A stretch of DNA of 43,348 nt from Oscillospiraceae bacterium (GCA_017415775.1 JAFQFC010000029.1:1-43348); one strand, 5' to 3'. Numbered from the stretch's first letter, positions 17,099 through 25,629 are shown. Made by a program: numbers and translations. Notes: generated from the letters alone by a model not told the origin.

Positions 17099-18400
17099 TT
17101 ACAGATCGTTGGCGCACAGGTCGGCGAAGGACTCGCGACGCACGGCCACATAGCTCTCGTTGCCGCCGCGCAGCATAACAATGGGGGCGCGGGGCAGACG
17201 GTTGTAGTTGGAAGCCATGGAATAGTTGTAGGCGCCGGTGGTGCAGACGGCGACGATGTCACCACGGCCCACGCTGGAAGGAACGCTGACGCCTTCCTGA
17301 ATGATGTCGCCGCTCTCGCAGCAGCGGCCCACGATGGAAGCCACGAAATCGCACTCCTCGTTCATCTTGTTGGCCACCAGGCAGGTGTAGGAAGAACCGT
17401 ACAGAGCGAAACGGGGGTTATCGGGCATACCGCCGTCGATGGAAACGTAGTTCTTGTAGCCGGGGATCTTCTTCACGGTGCCGCAGGTATACAGGGTCAT
17501 ACCGGCAGCGGCCACGATGCTGCGGCCGGGCTCCATATGGATCTCAGGCATCTCGATGTTCAGGCGGGCGCAGGCCTCCTTGATGGCGGCAGCCACCTGA
17601 CCGACCTTGGTGTCCACATCCAGATAGGGATCGGACTCCACGTAACGCACGCCGTAACCGCCGCCCAGGTCCAGCTGGGGAGCCATGTAGCCGTGCTTGG
17701 CCTTCATGTCGGCCACGAACTCCAGCATGACAACGGCGGCACGCTCGAAAATGTCCTCACCGAACACCTGAGAACCGACGTGGCAGTGGAAGCCCATCAG
17801 CTCCACATGGGGCTGGGCCAGAGTGAACACGGTGATCTCCTCGGCCTGGCCGGTCTCGATGGCGGAGCCGAACTTGGAGTCCACCTTACCGGTGGCAATG
17901 GCCTCATAGGTGTGGGGATCGATACCGGGGGTCAGGCGCAGCAGAACCTTCTGCTTGATGCCGCGGCGGGCAGCCTCGGCCTCGATGGCCTTGATCTCCT
18001 CCACGTTGTCAGCCACGAAGTAACCGATGCCGTTGTCCATGCCGTAGGCGATGTCGGCGTCAGTCTTGTTGTTGCTGTGGAAGTAAGCGCGGGACAGGTC
18101 GTAACCGGCCTGAATGGCGGTGTACATCTCACCGGAGGACACCACGTCGATGCCCATATTCTCTTCGCGCATGATCTCATAGATGCGCTTGAAGCAGTTG
18201 GCCTTGGAAGCATACAGGGGGCGGGCATTCTCGCCGAAGTGCTTCTTGAAAGCCTCGGTGTAGACGCGGCAGCTCTCGCGGATCTTGTCCTCGTCCATCA
18301 GGTACAGGGGAGTGCCGTACTGCTTGGCCAGCTCCACGGTATCCTGGCCGGCGAAATACAGATGGCCGTTCTGGCCGACGGTGATGTTATCGCAAATCAT
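17099..18400 (-). CDS. lysA: Diaminopimelate decarboxylase
   Basis: A 433-residue fold-type III PLP decarboxylase, the normal size for LysA, converting meso-diaminopimelate to lysine and CO2. The PLP lysine lies in PLYASKANCF (about 62-71). HCHVGSQVFGEDIFE, DLGGGYGVRY, MEPGRSIVAAAG and the active-site cysteine region CCESGDII are all present, as is the late TGAYNYSMASNYN. The start at 18400 is supported by AGAAGGACC upstream, a rather weak site. Its neighbours are a symporter and dapF on the same strand, making a block for obtaining lysine from diaminopimelate. The 225-bp leader contains two hairpins but no recognisable lysine riboswitch. Confidence 0.95.
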   Translation of the reverse strand: MICDNITVGQNGHLYFAGQDTVELAKQYGTPLYLMDEDKIRESCRVYTEAFKKHFGENARPLYASKANCFKRIYEIMREENMGIDVVSSGEMYTAIQAGYDLSRAYFHSNNKTDADIAYGMDNGIGYFVADNVEEIKAIEAEAARRGIKQKVLLRLTPGIDPHTYEAIATGKVDSKFGSAIETGQAEEITVFTLAQPHVELMGFHCHVGSQVFGEDIFERAAVVMLEFVADMKAKHGYMAPQLDLGGGYGVRYVESDPYLDVDTKVGQVAAAIKEACARLNIEMPEIHMEPGRSIVAAAGMTLYTCGTVKKIPGYKNYVSIDGGMPDNPRFALYGSSYTCLVANKMNEECDFVASIVGRCCESGDIIQEGVSVPSSVGRGDIVAVCTTGAYNYSMASNYNRLPRAPIVMLRGGNESYVAVRRESFADLCANDL

Positions 18401-18625
18401 GGAATGGTCCTTCTTTCTCGTATATTTTTGTATGGAAAGAGCCGTCGTTCCGCAACGGCTCTGAATGCTCGAAATTAAAGGGGAAATGCGAAAATATTCG
18501 AAGTTTTTCTTCTTTTTTGTTCCTTTTTTGTTTTGAGGGGTGGCGGGGACCGCGGCTCAACCACACCGCGGTCACCCGCCTGTAAATCACTCTATGTAAG
18601 AGTTGGGATCAGATAAGACCGTAAC
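18401..18625 (-). other. lysA leader region with two hairpins
   Basis: No gene is seen. On the minus strand an imperfect GC-rich hairpin (18542-18555 with 18566-18580) lies soon after the symporter stop but lacks a T-tract. An A-rich stretch follows, then a second hairpin of 8 bp (18438-18445 with 18455-18462) close to the lysA ribosome binding site. The lysine-riboswitch core was looked for and not found. The elements may be a poor terminator plus a lysA leader structure. Confidence 0.4.
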
Positions 18626-19873
18626 TCAGGCCTTCTTGGCAGCCAGAGCCTTCTGCAGCCAATCCTTGCCGTCCACGAAGCGGGAGACGATGTAGCAGAC
18701 CACATAGTCGCCGGCGGAGTTGATCATGGTTGCGGGAGGATCGACCAGGTTGCCGATAGCAACCAGGATGGGGAAGGCCAGCTCGATCTGAGTGGGGAAG
18801 AAGATGGAGCAGATGATGTACTCACCGATGTAGCCGCCGCCGGGCACGCCGGACATACCGACGGAGGACAGAACGGCAACGATGACGATCAGAGGCAGGG
18901 AGCCCCAGGTGACTTCCTTACCAAACACGCCCCAAACGAACAGGATCTTCAGAACGCAGGAGAAGCAGGAGCCGTCCATGTGCATGGTAGCACCCAGGGG
19001 GCAGACCATTTCAGCAACGTCCTTGGAGATGCCGGTGTCAGCAGCAGCGTCCAGGTTGGTGGGGATGGTAGCAACGGAAGAGCAGGTACCCAGAGACACC
19101 ACGGCGGGGCGGGTGATGTGGGCGAACATGGTCTTGATGGCACCCTTGCCGCCGCCGAACCAGGCGAACAGGGGGAATGCGGTGAAGACATAGATCAGGC
19201 ACAGGGGATAGTACACAGCCAGGGCGCGGCCATAAGCACCGGCCATCTGAGGACCATAGGTGGCCATCAGGTCGGCGAAGATGGCGAAGAAAGCCACGGG
19301 AGCGTAGTAGGTGATGAGCTTGACGAACTTCATCATGACGTCGCTCAGGGCGCTCAGCCACTGGGCGATGGGGCCCTCGGGACCGCCGGCCAGGTTGGCA
19401 GAGAAGCCAAACAGGACGGAGAACACGATCAGGGGCAGCATGGCCTTGCGGCTCAGCAGGCCGGCAAAGTCAGACACGGTGAAGAAGTTGACGATCATCT
19501 CGGAGAAAGAGGCATACTCGCCCATCTCTTCGGAAGTGATCTCGCTCCAGGGCTCCAGAACGGGGGGGAACACCTTCAGGATCACGAACATGATCACGGC
19601 GGCGATAGCGCCGGTGACGATGAAGGTACCGACGGTGGTGCCCATGATCTTACCGGCACGAGCGCGGCTCTTGGTGCAGGCAACGGAAGTGGAGATAGAA
19701 GCGAAAACCAGGGGAACGACCACGCAGAACATCATGTTGATGAACACGGTGCCGAGGGGCTTGATAGCGGTGGCGAAGTCGGGGGCCAGCCAACCGACGA
19801 TGCAGCCCAGAACCATTGCGCCCAGCAGGATGGCCAGGAACGCATAGTTTTTCATGACGGATTTCTTATCCAT
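18626..19873 (-). CDS. SLC1/DAACS-type amino acid:cation symporter
   Basis: A 415-residue inner-membrane symporter of the GltP/GltT family with about eight helices and two re-entrant loops. The family motifs are present: first hairpin TCSSVATIPTN (263-273), helix-7 MHMDGSCF (297-304, NMDGT equivalent), second hairpin GVPGGGYIGEY and helix-8 DPPATMINSAGD (378-389). In acidic-amino-acid carriers helix 8 reads D-x-x-R-T-x-x-N, where the Arg binds the side-chain carboxylate. Here the aligned residue is Ala381 while Asp378, Thr382 and Asn385 are kept. The Asp that holds the amino group remains, so an amino acid without a simple acidic side chain is expected. TTAGGAGGAG precedes the ATG. It is 85 bp behind dapF with no terminator between. 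Confidence 0.9.
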   Translation of the reverse strand: MDKKSVMKNYAFLAILLGAMVLGCIVGWLAPDFATAIKPLGTVFINMMFCVVVPLVFASISTSVACTKSRARAGKIMGTTVGTFIVTGAIAAVIMFVILKVFPPVLEPWSEITSEEMGEYASFSEMIVNFFTVSDFAGLLSRKAMLPLIVFSVLFGFSANLAGGPEGPIAQWLSALSDVMMKFVKLITYYAPVAFFAIFADLMATYGPQMAGAYGRALAVYYPLCLIYVFTAFPLFAWFGGGKGAIKTMFAHITRPAVVSLGTCSSVATIPTNLDAAADTGISKDVAEMVCPLGATMHMDGSCFSCVLKILFVWGVFGKEVTWGSLPLIVIVAVLSSVGMSGVPGGGYIGEYIICSIFFPTQIELAFPILVAIGNLVDPPATMINSAGDYVVCYIVSRFVDGKDWLQKALAAKKA

Positions 19874-19958
19874 ACTTGAAAACTCCTCCTAACAAAATTT
19901 TTGATGGTTGATTTTGGTTGATTTCTATTTATGCAAAGCATTTGCTTAACATACGTTT

Positions 19959-20801
19959 TCAGTTGAGGATCAGATCCTCATCGGTGACCTCGCCCTTGCA
20001 GACGATGTTGGTGGGGCCGGTCAGATAGATGTTGCTGACCTTCTCACCGTCGAAGTCCACGTCGATGATCAGCTGACCGCCGGTCATGTTGACCTTCACG
20101 TTCTTACCGCTGACCAGACCCTTCTTGGTCAGCACGGACACCATAGAGCCGGTGCCGGTGCCGCAGGCATAGGTGAAGTCTTCCACATAGCGCTCATAGG
20201 TGCGCTCGAAGATCTCGTCCTCGCCCACGATCTCGTAGAAGTTGACGTTGGCGCCCTTGGGGAAAGCCTCGTGATAGCGCAGCTTGCGGCCCATATCAAA
20301 CAGCAGTCGCTCGGGGAAGTCGCTAAGGCCCACAATGGGAACTACAGCATGGGGGATACCGGGATTGCCCAGCTCCACATATGCGCACTGACGCATGGTG
20401 CCGTCCAGCTCCACCGGGTAGTCAGCCTCCAGCACGGAGGGGTCGTTCAGGCGAATGCGGTACAGGCGGGCGTCCATGCGGTGACCGATGACGATACCGG
20501 CAGTGGTCTCCACCGTCTGCACTTCGCCGGCCAGACCGTTCTCATAGCCGTAGCGGCAGATGCAGCGGGCACCGTTGCCACACATCTCGCCCATGCTGCC
20601 GTCGGAATTGTAGAACACCATGCGGTAGTCCGCCTCACCCTGCGGCTTCTCCACAAACATCATGCCGTCGGCACCGATGGACATGTGGCGCTCACACAGC
20701 GTCTTGGCGATGATGCCGTAATTGGCCGGATCTACGGACTCATCCATGTTGTTGACAATGATGAAGTCGTTGCCGGCACCGTTCATTTTCCAGAACTTCA
20801 T
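19959..20801 (-). CDS. dapF: Diaminopimelate epimerase
   Basis: A 280-residue cofactor-free epimerase interconverting LL- and meso-diaminopimelate. Both catalytic cysteines are in their normal settings: MCGNGARC (about 73-80) and YACGTGTGSM (about 215-224). The N-terminus FWKMNGAGNDFI and ADGMMFVE are also classical. AAAGGAG precedes the ATG. It is the first gene after a sigma-54-type promoter, which is not usual for a cell-wall/lysine biosynthetic dapF and suggests catabolic or inducible use. The symporter and lysA follow on the same strand. A second, housekeeping dapF elsewhere in the genome would support this. Confidence 0.93.
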   Translation of the reverse strand: MKFWKMNGAGNDFIIVNNMDESVDPANYGIIAKTLCERHMSIGADGMMFVEKPQGEADYRMVFYNSDGSMGEMCGNGARCICRYGYENGLAGEVQTVETTAGIVIGHRMDARLYRIRLNDPSVLEADYPVELDGTMRQCAYVELGNPGIPHAVVPIVGLSDFPERLLFDMGRKLRYHEAFPKGANVNFYEIVGEDEIFERTYERYVEDFTYACGTGTGSMVSVLTKKGLVSGKNVKVNMTGGQLIIDVDFDGEKVSNIYLTGPTNIVCKGEVTDEDLILN

Positions 20802-20861
20802 TTGCAGTACACTCCTTTTTCCGACAGCCGCAGAACCGCTGCGCCAGTCAATTTTCTATAT

Positions 20862-20878
20862 AGCAATTTTTGTGCCAA
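20862..20878 (-). promoter_or_regulatory. Sigma-54 (-24/-12) promoter of dapF
   Basis: Read on the minus strand, TTGGCACAAAAATTGCT matches the sigma-54 consensus TGGCAC-N5-TTGC, with GG at 20876-20875 and GC at 20864-20863 spaced correctly. It lies about 60 bp upstream of the dapF start, and a sigma-54 activator gene is next door. Confidence 0.85.
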
Positions 20879-21028
20879 CAACGCCATTCTTCAGGAACTT
20901 TGGAATAGGTCACAAAAATTTCGCTCAGTATTCGTCAGATTAAACGACAGATTTTTTCTTTTTTCCCCGTCTTTTTGCCCAGATGAGAAATAATTCTCAT
21001 GCTGCGCAGCAGCGCTGCGGCAAAGGTT

Positions 21029-21064
21029 CCGTTTTCAGAACTCGCTTTCCCGTTTTCAGAACTC
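21029..21064 (-). promoter_or_regulatory. Tandem upstream activating sequence
   Basis: Two identical 15-mers, CCGTTTTCAGAACTC, at 21029-21043 and 21050-21064 repeat with a 21-bp period (two helix turns). Each holds the near-palindrome GTTTTCAGAAC. They lie 150-190 bp upstream of the -24/-12 promoter on the same strand, the normal place for an enhancer-binding protein. Confidence 0.75.
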
Positions 21065-21083
21065 CTATCCGCATTTCGGGACA

Positions 21084-22895
21084 TCAGGTGATCTGATACT
21101 CCTTCAGCTTGCCATAAAACACGGTCTTCGACAGGCCCAATTGCTCCATGGCGGCGGTGCGATTTCCGCCGCACCGGGCCAGCGTCTGCTGAATGATCCG
21201 CTTTTCCTCAGCCTTGAGCCGCTCCTTCAGCGTCATTTGCACCGGCTCACTCTCCAGTCGGATATGCTCGGCATAAATGATGTCCGATTCGGACAGGGCC
21301 ACAGCACTTTCCAGCACGTTTTCCAGCTCACGGATGTTGCCGGGCCAGTCATAGGACAGCAGGCGGCTGAAAGCCTCACCGCTGAGGCACTTGTCCGGCA
21401 TCCGGTACTTTTCACGGATGCGGTCCATCAGGTCGTTGATGAGGAAATAGATGTCCTCCTGACACTCCCGCAGCGGCGGCATCTCCACGCAGAAGGCGCT
21501 GATGCGGTAGTAAAGATCCTGGCGGAACCGGCCCGCCGCCACCTCCTGCCGGAGATTGCGGTTGGTGGCGGCCAGAATGCGCACATCCACCGGGACAGTT
21601 TTGGTGGAGCCCACCCGGGTCAGCGTCTTGTTCTGGATCACGCCCAGCAGCTTTGCCTGTACATTCAGCGGGATCTCACCGATCTCGTCAAGGAAGATGG
21701 TGCCGCCGTCAGCCTCTTCAAAGAAGCCGGCCTTGCCCTTGGGATTGGCGCCGGTAAAGGCGCCGCCCACGTAGCCGAACATTTCACTTTCAAACAGAGT
21801 GGGCGTCACCGTGGAGCAGTCCACCGTAATGAAGGGACCCTGCCGGGGCTGCGCCTGGGCAATGGCCCGGGCCAGAAAAGATTTGCCGGTACCGCTCTCG
21901 CCGGTGATCAGGATGTTGCAGTCCAGCTGACTGAGACGGTAGGCATACCGCCGCACGGAAGCCATGGCGGTAGACCGGCCTGCCAGCGACGCAAAAGACC
22001 CATCCTCCCGCAGCTCTCCCTGCTCCGTCTGCCGGTACTTGCGCTCGGCGGCAGAAATGGCGCTGTTGCGCTCCAGAATGGTGGTGCGCATGTCCTCAAA
22101 GCGGCGGAACTTCACGATCACGCCGCTTACATCGCCGTTCTCCCTGACCGGCAGAATGGAGGCCGACAGGGCATAGCCGTTGATGTTATATTCCTCATCC
22201 TCATAGCGCTCCACCTTGCCCGACATCACATCCTGCAGATGCTGCTCGAAGCGGTCGCCCTCAAAGAATTCACGGAAATAGTAGCCCACCACGTCGATCT
22301 CGCCGTCGGGACTCTTGGCCTGGAAGGACCCGCCCCGCAGCAGATTACCTGCGCCTTCTTTCCGGGCCGAATAGCCTTTCTCTTCCCAGAACTTCACCTG
22401 TCTGGTTTTCCCATCCAGCACCACGCACTGGCAAATGGACATGAAGTAGCCGATGGTGTAGGTCACATCACCCACCGCCGCTGACACTTCCTGCCCGTCG
22501 ATGGTAATTCGGATAGGGAGGCCCTCCCACTCGGTCTCCAGCGTCATGTTGCCGGCGTCCCGGCGGCGCAGGAACTTGTAAACCGGGCGCATGGTGCCTT
22601 CTCCGAAGACGCCCACCGCCGCCAGCATATCACCGGGTTGGATCTTTTTGTCCCGGATGCCCAGCACTGCCAGGTCCTCCTGCTGCAGGCCGCCATCGTC
22701 GCCGCCCATAACGGTGGTGGCGAGGATCACCAGATCGCCCCGCTCCAGTCGGCCGGCAGCATGAGACTGCTGGCTGTGGTTGTAGAGGCCGAAGCTCTCC
22801 TTGGCCTGATGGTTGATGTGGGTCACGATGCCATCGCGGTCCAGCGTAAATATGGCGTGGGATGAGCTGTCCAGTACACTTTCCAGAATGTTCAT
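21084..22895 (-). CDS. Sigma-54-dependent transcriptional activator (PAS, AAA+, Fis HTH)
   Basis: A 603-residue bacterial enhancer-binding protein. The N-terminal 270 residues look like sensory PAS modules (AIFTLDRDGIVTHINHQAKE; RYEDEEYNINGYALSASI), with no membrane segment and no receiver domain. The AAA+ core has Walker A GESGTGKS (332-339), the sigma-54-contact loop GAFTGA (378-383) and Walker B GGTIFLDEIGE (397-407). WPGNIRELENVLE follows, and a Fis-type helix-turn-helix ends the protein (about 565-600, NRTAAMEQLGLSKTVFYGKL). It would sense a small cytosolic ligand and switch on the sigma-54 promoter of dapF. GGAAAGGAAGG precedes the ATG. Confidence 0.95.
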   Translation of the reverse strand: MNILESVLDSSSHAIFTLDRDGIVTHINHQAKESFGLYNHSQQSHAAGRLERGDLVILATTVMGGDDGGLQQEDLAVLGIRDKKIQPGDMLAAVGVFGEGTMRPVYKFLRRRDAGNMTLETEWEGLPIRITIDGQEVSAAVGDVTYTIGYFMSICQCVVLDGKTRQVKFWEEKGYSARKEGAGNLLRGGSFQAKSPDGEIDVVGYYFREFFEGDRFEQHLQDVMSGKVERYEDEEYNINGYALSASILPVRENGDVSGVIVKFRRFEDMRTTILERNSAISAAERKYRQTEQGELREDGSFASLAGRSTAMASVRRYAYRLSQLDCNILITGESGTGKSFLARAIAQAQPRQGPFITVDCSTVTPTLFESEMFGYVGGAFTGANPKGKAGFFEEADGGTIFLDEIGEIPLNVQAKLLGVIQNKTLTRVGSTKTVPVDVRILAATNRNLRQEVAAGRFRQDLYYRISAFCVEMPPLRECQEDIYFLINDLMDRIREKYRMPDKCLSGEAFSRLLSYDWPGNIRELENVLESAVALSESDIIYAEHIRLESEPVQMTLKERLKAEEKRIIQQTLARCGGNRTAAMEQLGLSKTVFYGKLKEYQIT

Positions 22896-22954
22896 CGGCG
22901 CCTTCCTTTCCGGCGGTATCGCCCGCCCGGTTCCTGTTTCTTATCTGTTATTTT

Positions 22955-22983
22955 ACAATAGCCGCCGCCCGTTTGCAAGTCAA
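22955..22983 (-). promoter_or_regulatory. Vegetative promoter of the sigma-54 activator gene
   Basis: On the minus strand TTGACT (22983-22978), a 17-bp spacer and TATTGT (22960-22955) precede the activator gene by about 60 bp. The activator itself therefore looks constitutively expressed. Confidence 0.6.
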
Positions 22984-23029
22984 AGCCCTGCCGGTTTCCC
23001 ATTTTGCACCGCCTGCATACAATGACCAC

Positions 23030-23046
23030 GGAGAGTCTTTCTCTCC
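23030..23046 (+). other. Small leader hairpin before the ABC operon
   Basis: GGAGAG and CTCTCC (23030-23035 with 23041-23046, loop TCTTT) sit just ahead of the AAGGAGG ribosome site at 23050-23056. The leader is too short for a TPP riboswitch and lacks its conserved core. Confidence 0.3.
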
Positions 23047-23067
23047 GGTAAGGAGGCACAAACAGGT

Positions 23068-23826
23068 ATGCTCATCGAAATTCAACACGCCTCACTGACC
23101 TATCAGGCCGACGACGGCGAGGTGGAAGCCCTGCGGGACATTTCTCTGGAAATGGAGGAGGGGGAGCTGTGCAGCATCGTGGGTCCCTCCGGCTGCGGCA
23201 AATCCACGCTGCTGGGCGCCATCGCCGGGTTGGAGCGGCTGGACGGCGGCTCCATCACGCTGGACGGCGAACCGGTCACCGGCCCCTCTCCCCGCATCGG
23301 GCTGATGCCCCAGCGCGACCAGCTGTTTGAATGGCGCACCATTCTGGACAACGTGATGCTGGGCCTGCAGGTGCGGCGGCAGGATACGCCGGAAAACCGC
23401 ACCCGGATCCTGACGCTGCTGGAGCGCTACGGTCTCAAAGATTTTGCCCATAAGCGGCCCGCCCAGCTCTCCGGCGGCATGCGCCAGCGCTGCGCTCTGA
23501 TCCACACGCTGGCCTTTGATCCCCGGATCCTGCTGCTGGATGAGCCGTTCTCCGCACTGGACTACCAGACACGGCTGGCAGTATCCGCCGATATCCACGC
23601 CATTTTGCGCCGCGAGCAGCTCACCGCCCTGCTGGTGACCCACGACATCGCCGAGGCCGTCAGCATGTCCGACCGCATCTTCATCCTCTCCCGCCGTCCG
23701 GCGGTGGTCAAGAAAGTCCATGACCTCACAGAGCTGTCGGGGTTGACGCCGCTGCAGCGCCGGGATCACCCATCGTTCCACACCCACTTCAACGCCGTCT
23801 GGAAGGAGGTCGATCTCCATGTCTGA
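23068..23826 (+). CDS. ABC transporter ATP-binding protein (SsuB/TauB/ThiZ type)
   Basis: A 252-residue ATPase of the nitrate/sulfonate/taurine/HMP group. It has Walker A VGPSGCGKSTLLGAIAGLE (about 38-56), Q-loop LMPQRDQLFEWRTI, signature LSGGMRQRCALIHTLAF, Walker B ILLLDEPFSALD and the switch VTHDIAEAVSMSDRI. It would power the permease that overlaps it by eight bases. AAGGAGG lies upstream of the ATG. Substrate cannot be fixed from the ATPase; the family imports small anionic or aromatic compounds. Confidence 0.9.
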   Translation: MLIEIQHASLTYQADDGEVEALRDISLEMEEGELCSIVGPSGCGKSTLLGAIAGLERLDGGSITLDGEPVTGPSPRIGLMPQRDQLFEWRTILDNVMLGLQVRRQDTPENRTRILTLLERYGLKDFAHKRPAQLSGGMRQRCALIHTLAFDPRILLLDEPFSALDYQTRLAVSADIHAILRREQLTALLVTHDIAEAVSMSDRIFILSRRPAVVKKVHDLTELSGLTPLQRRDHPSFHTHFNAVWKEVDLHV

Positions 23827-24634
23827 ACAAAGCACGCCTTCGCCTGCCCGCCTTTTGTGGCTGCAGCGGCAGAAAAAGCGCCGCCGCACCATCCGCCTGT
23901 GGCAGATCTCTCTGCTGGTGGGCCTGTTTGGCCTGTGGGAGCTGACCACGGCGCTGGGCCTCAGCGACGGTTTCCTCATTTCCAGCCCCAGCCGCATGGC
24001 CGCCACCTTCTGGAATCTGTGCCGCAGCGGCGAAGTGCTGGTCCACGTGGGCGTCTCCTGCCTGGAAACAGTCGCCGGTTTTCTGGCCGGCACGCTGCTG
24101 GGCACAGCCGTGGCCGTGGCTATGTGGTGGTCCGATTCGCTGGCCCGGGTGTTGGATCCCTATCTGGTGGTCCTCAACGCCCTGCCCAAAACGGCGCTGG
24201 GCCCCATCTTCATCGTTTGGATGGGCGCCGGCATGGGTTCCATCATCGCCATGACGCTGGCCATCTCGCTGATCGTCACCATATTGAATATGTACATGGG
24301 TTTTCTTTCCACCGACAGCGAGAAGCTGCGCCTGATGCGCTCGCTGGGCGCCACCCGGGGCCAGATCCTGCGCCTGCTGGTCTTCCCCTCCAATTATCCC
24401 ACGCTGTTCAACACCTTGAAGGTCAATGTTGGTCTTTCGTGGGTAGGCGTCATCATGGGGGAATTTCTCGTCTCCCGGGCCGGGCTGGGCTACCTGATCG
24501 TCTACGGCTCGCAGGTGTTCAACATGGATCTTGTGATGACCAGCGTGCTGATCCTGGCGCTGGCCGCCGTGATCATGTACCGTCTGGTGTTGGGTGCGGA
24601 AAAAATATTGCATCATTTTTGGGGGTTATCATGA
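23819..24634 (+). CDS. ABC transporter permease (SsuC/TauC type)
   Basis: A 271-residue membrane permease with about six helices. It starts with a basic cytosolic segment (LQRQKKRRRTIRLW) before the first helix. The EAA-type coupling loop is LMRSLGATRGQILRLLVFP (about 170-188), and LPKTALGPIFIVWMGAG is typical of sulfonate/nitrate-type permeases. Its start overlaps the ATPase gene and its stop overlaps the start of the binding-protein gene, so the three are tightly coupled. Confidence 0.9.
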   Translation: MSEQSTPSPARLLWLQRQKKRRRTIRLWQISLLVGLFGLWELTTALGLSDGFLISSPSRMAATFWNLCRSGEVLVHVGVSCLETVAGFLAGTLLGTAVAVAMWWSDSLARVLDPYLVVLNALPKTALGPIFIVWMGAGMGSIIAMTLAISLIVTILNMYMGFLSTDSEKLRLMRSLGATRGQILRLLVFPSNYPTLFNTLKVNVGLSWVGVIMGEFLVSRAGLGYLIVYGSQVFNMDLVMTSVLILALAAVIMYRLVLGAEKILHHFWGLS

Positions 24635-25629
24635 AAAAACGAATCTTTTGCTGCTTATCCGCCCTGTTGCTGCTGTGTACCGCCCTGTGCGGCTGCAGCA
24701 AAACCGAAACCCTGACCACTGTCCGGGTCAACGAAGTCACCCACTCCGTCTTTTATGCGCCCCAGTATGTGGCCATGAGTCTGGGCTTCTTCGAAGAAGA
24801 GGGCCTGCAGGTGGAGCTGACCAACGGCGGCGGCGCCGACAAGGTAATGACCGCCGTGGTATCCGGTCAGTCGGACATCGGGCTGGCCGGCCCGGAAAGC
24901 TGCATCTATGTCTACAATCAGGGCAAGGAGGACTATCCCGTCATCTTCGCCCAGCTCACCAAGCGGGACGGCTCTTTCCTGGTGGGCCGCACCGACGAGG
25001 ACTTCTCCTGGGAAAACCTGCGGGGCAAGACCATCATCGGCGGCCGTAAGGGCGGCGTGCCGGAGATGACGCTGGAATACGTCATGGCGCAAAACGGCGT
25101 CACGCCCCATGTGGACGCCGTGGTGGATACTTCGGTGCAGTTCAACATGATGGCCGGCGCTTTTACCGGCGGCCAGGGGGACTATGTGGCCCTCTTTGAA
25201 CCCACCGCCACCGAAGTGGTGGAGGCCGGCAAGGGCTACATCCTCTGCTCCATCGGCGAGGAGAGCGGTGAGATCCCCTATACCGCCTACTTTGCCAGCC
25301 AGAGCTATATGGCCGAAAACCCGGCAGTGGTGCAGGGTTTCACCAACGCCATCGCCCGTGCCCAGCGCTGGATCGCCCAGCACTCCGACCGGGAGGTGGC
25401 CGAAGCCATGGCCGCCCAGTTCCCCGACACCTCGGTGGATCTGCTGGAAAAAGTCACCGCCCGCCACCGGGCCATTGACGCATGGAACAGCACGCCCGTT
25501 ATGGAACAGGCGGCGCTGGAGCGTCTGGAGACGGTGATGGAGCACGCCGGAGAATTGAGCCGGGAACAGTGGGTGGACTTTGACGAACTGGTGGATAATT
25601 CCTTCGCTGAAACGGCAGCCAACCAATAA
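24631..25629 (+). CDS. ABC transporter substrate-binding lipoprotein (NMT1/SsuA-like)
   Basis: A 332-residue lipoprotein with signal peptide and lipobox LCGC (Cys about 23). The mature part shows the NMT1/THI5/SsuA fold: VTHSVFYAPQYVAMSLGFFEE, the glycine-rich NGGGADKVMTAVVSGQSDIG, GLAGPESCIYVYNQG and LRGKTIIGGRKGGVPEMTLE. The ATG at 24631 overlaps the permease stop (ATGA); a longer open frame running in from 23857 is only a shadow of the permease gene. Candidate ligands are thiamine pyrimidine precursors, sulfonates or similar small molecules. The gene ends inside a perfect terminator stem. Confidence 0.9.
   Translation: MKKRIFCCLSALLLLCTALCGCSKTETLTTVRVNEVTHSVFYAPQYVAMSLGFFEEEGLQVELTNGGGADKVMTAVVSGQSDIGLAGPESCIYVYNQGKEDYPVIFAQLTKRDGSFLVGRTDEDFSWENLRGKTIIGGRKGGVPEMTLEYVMAQNGVTPHVDAVVDTSVQFNMMAGAFTGGQGDYVALFEPTATEVVEAGKGYILCSIGEESGEIPYTAYFASQSYMAENPAVVQGFTNAIARAQRWIAQHSDREVAEAMAAQFPDTSVDLLEKVTARHRAIDAWNSTPVMEQAALERLETVMEHAGELSREQWVDFDELVDNSFAETAANQ

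Noticed and set aside
18401-18625. Lysine riboswitch before lysA
   Set aside because: The hairpins are too few and too short, and none of the conserved L-box core sequence is seen.
20986-21010. GAGAAATAATTCTC and GCTGCGCAGC palindromes after the sigma-54 activator gene as a terminator
   Set aside because: Arms are short and no T-tract follows the GC-rich one; they might be partial structure only.
23857-25629. A 590-codon plus frame that looks like a fused permease and binding protein
   Set aside because: Only the part from 24631 is real. The upstream part is out of frame with the true permease and reads as Arg/His/Gly-rich nonsense.
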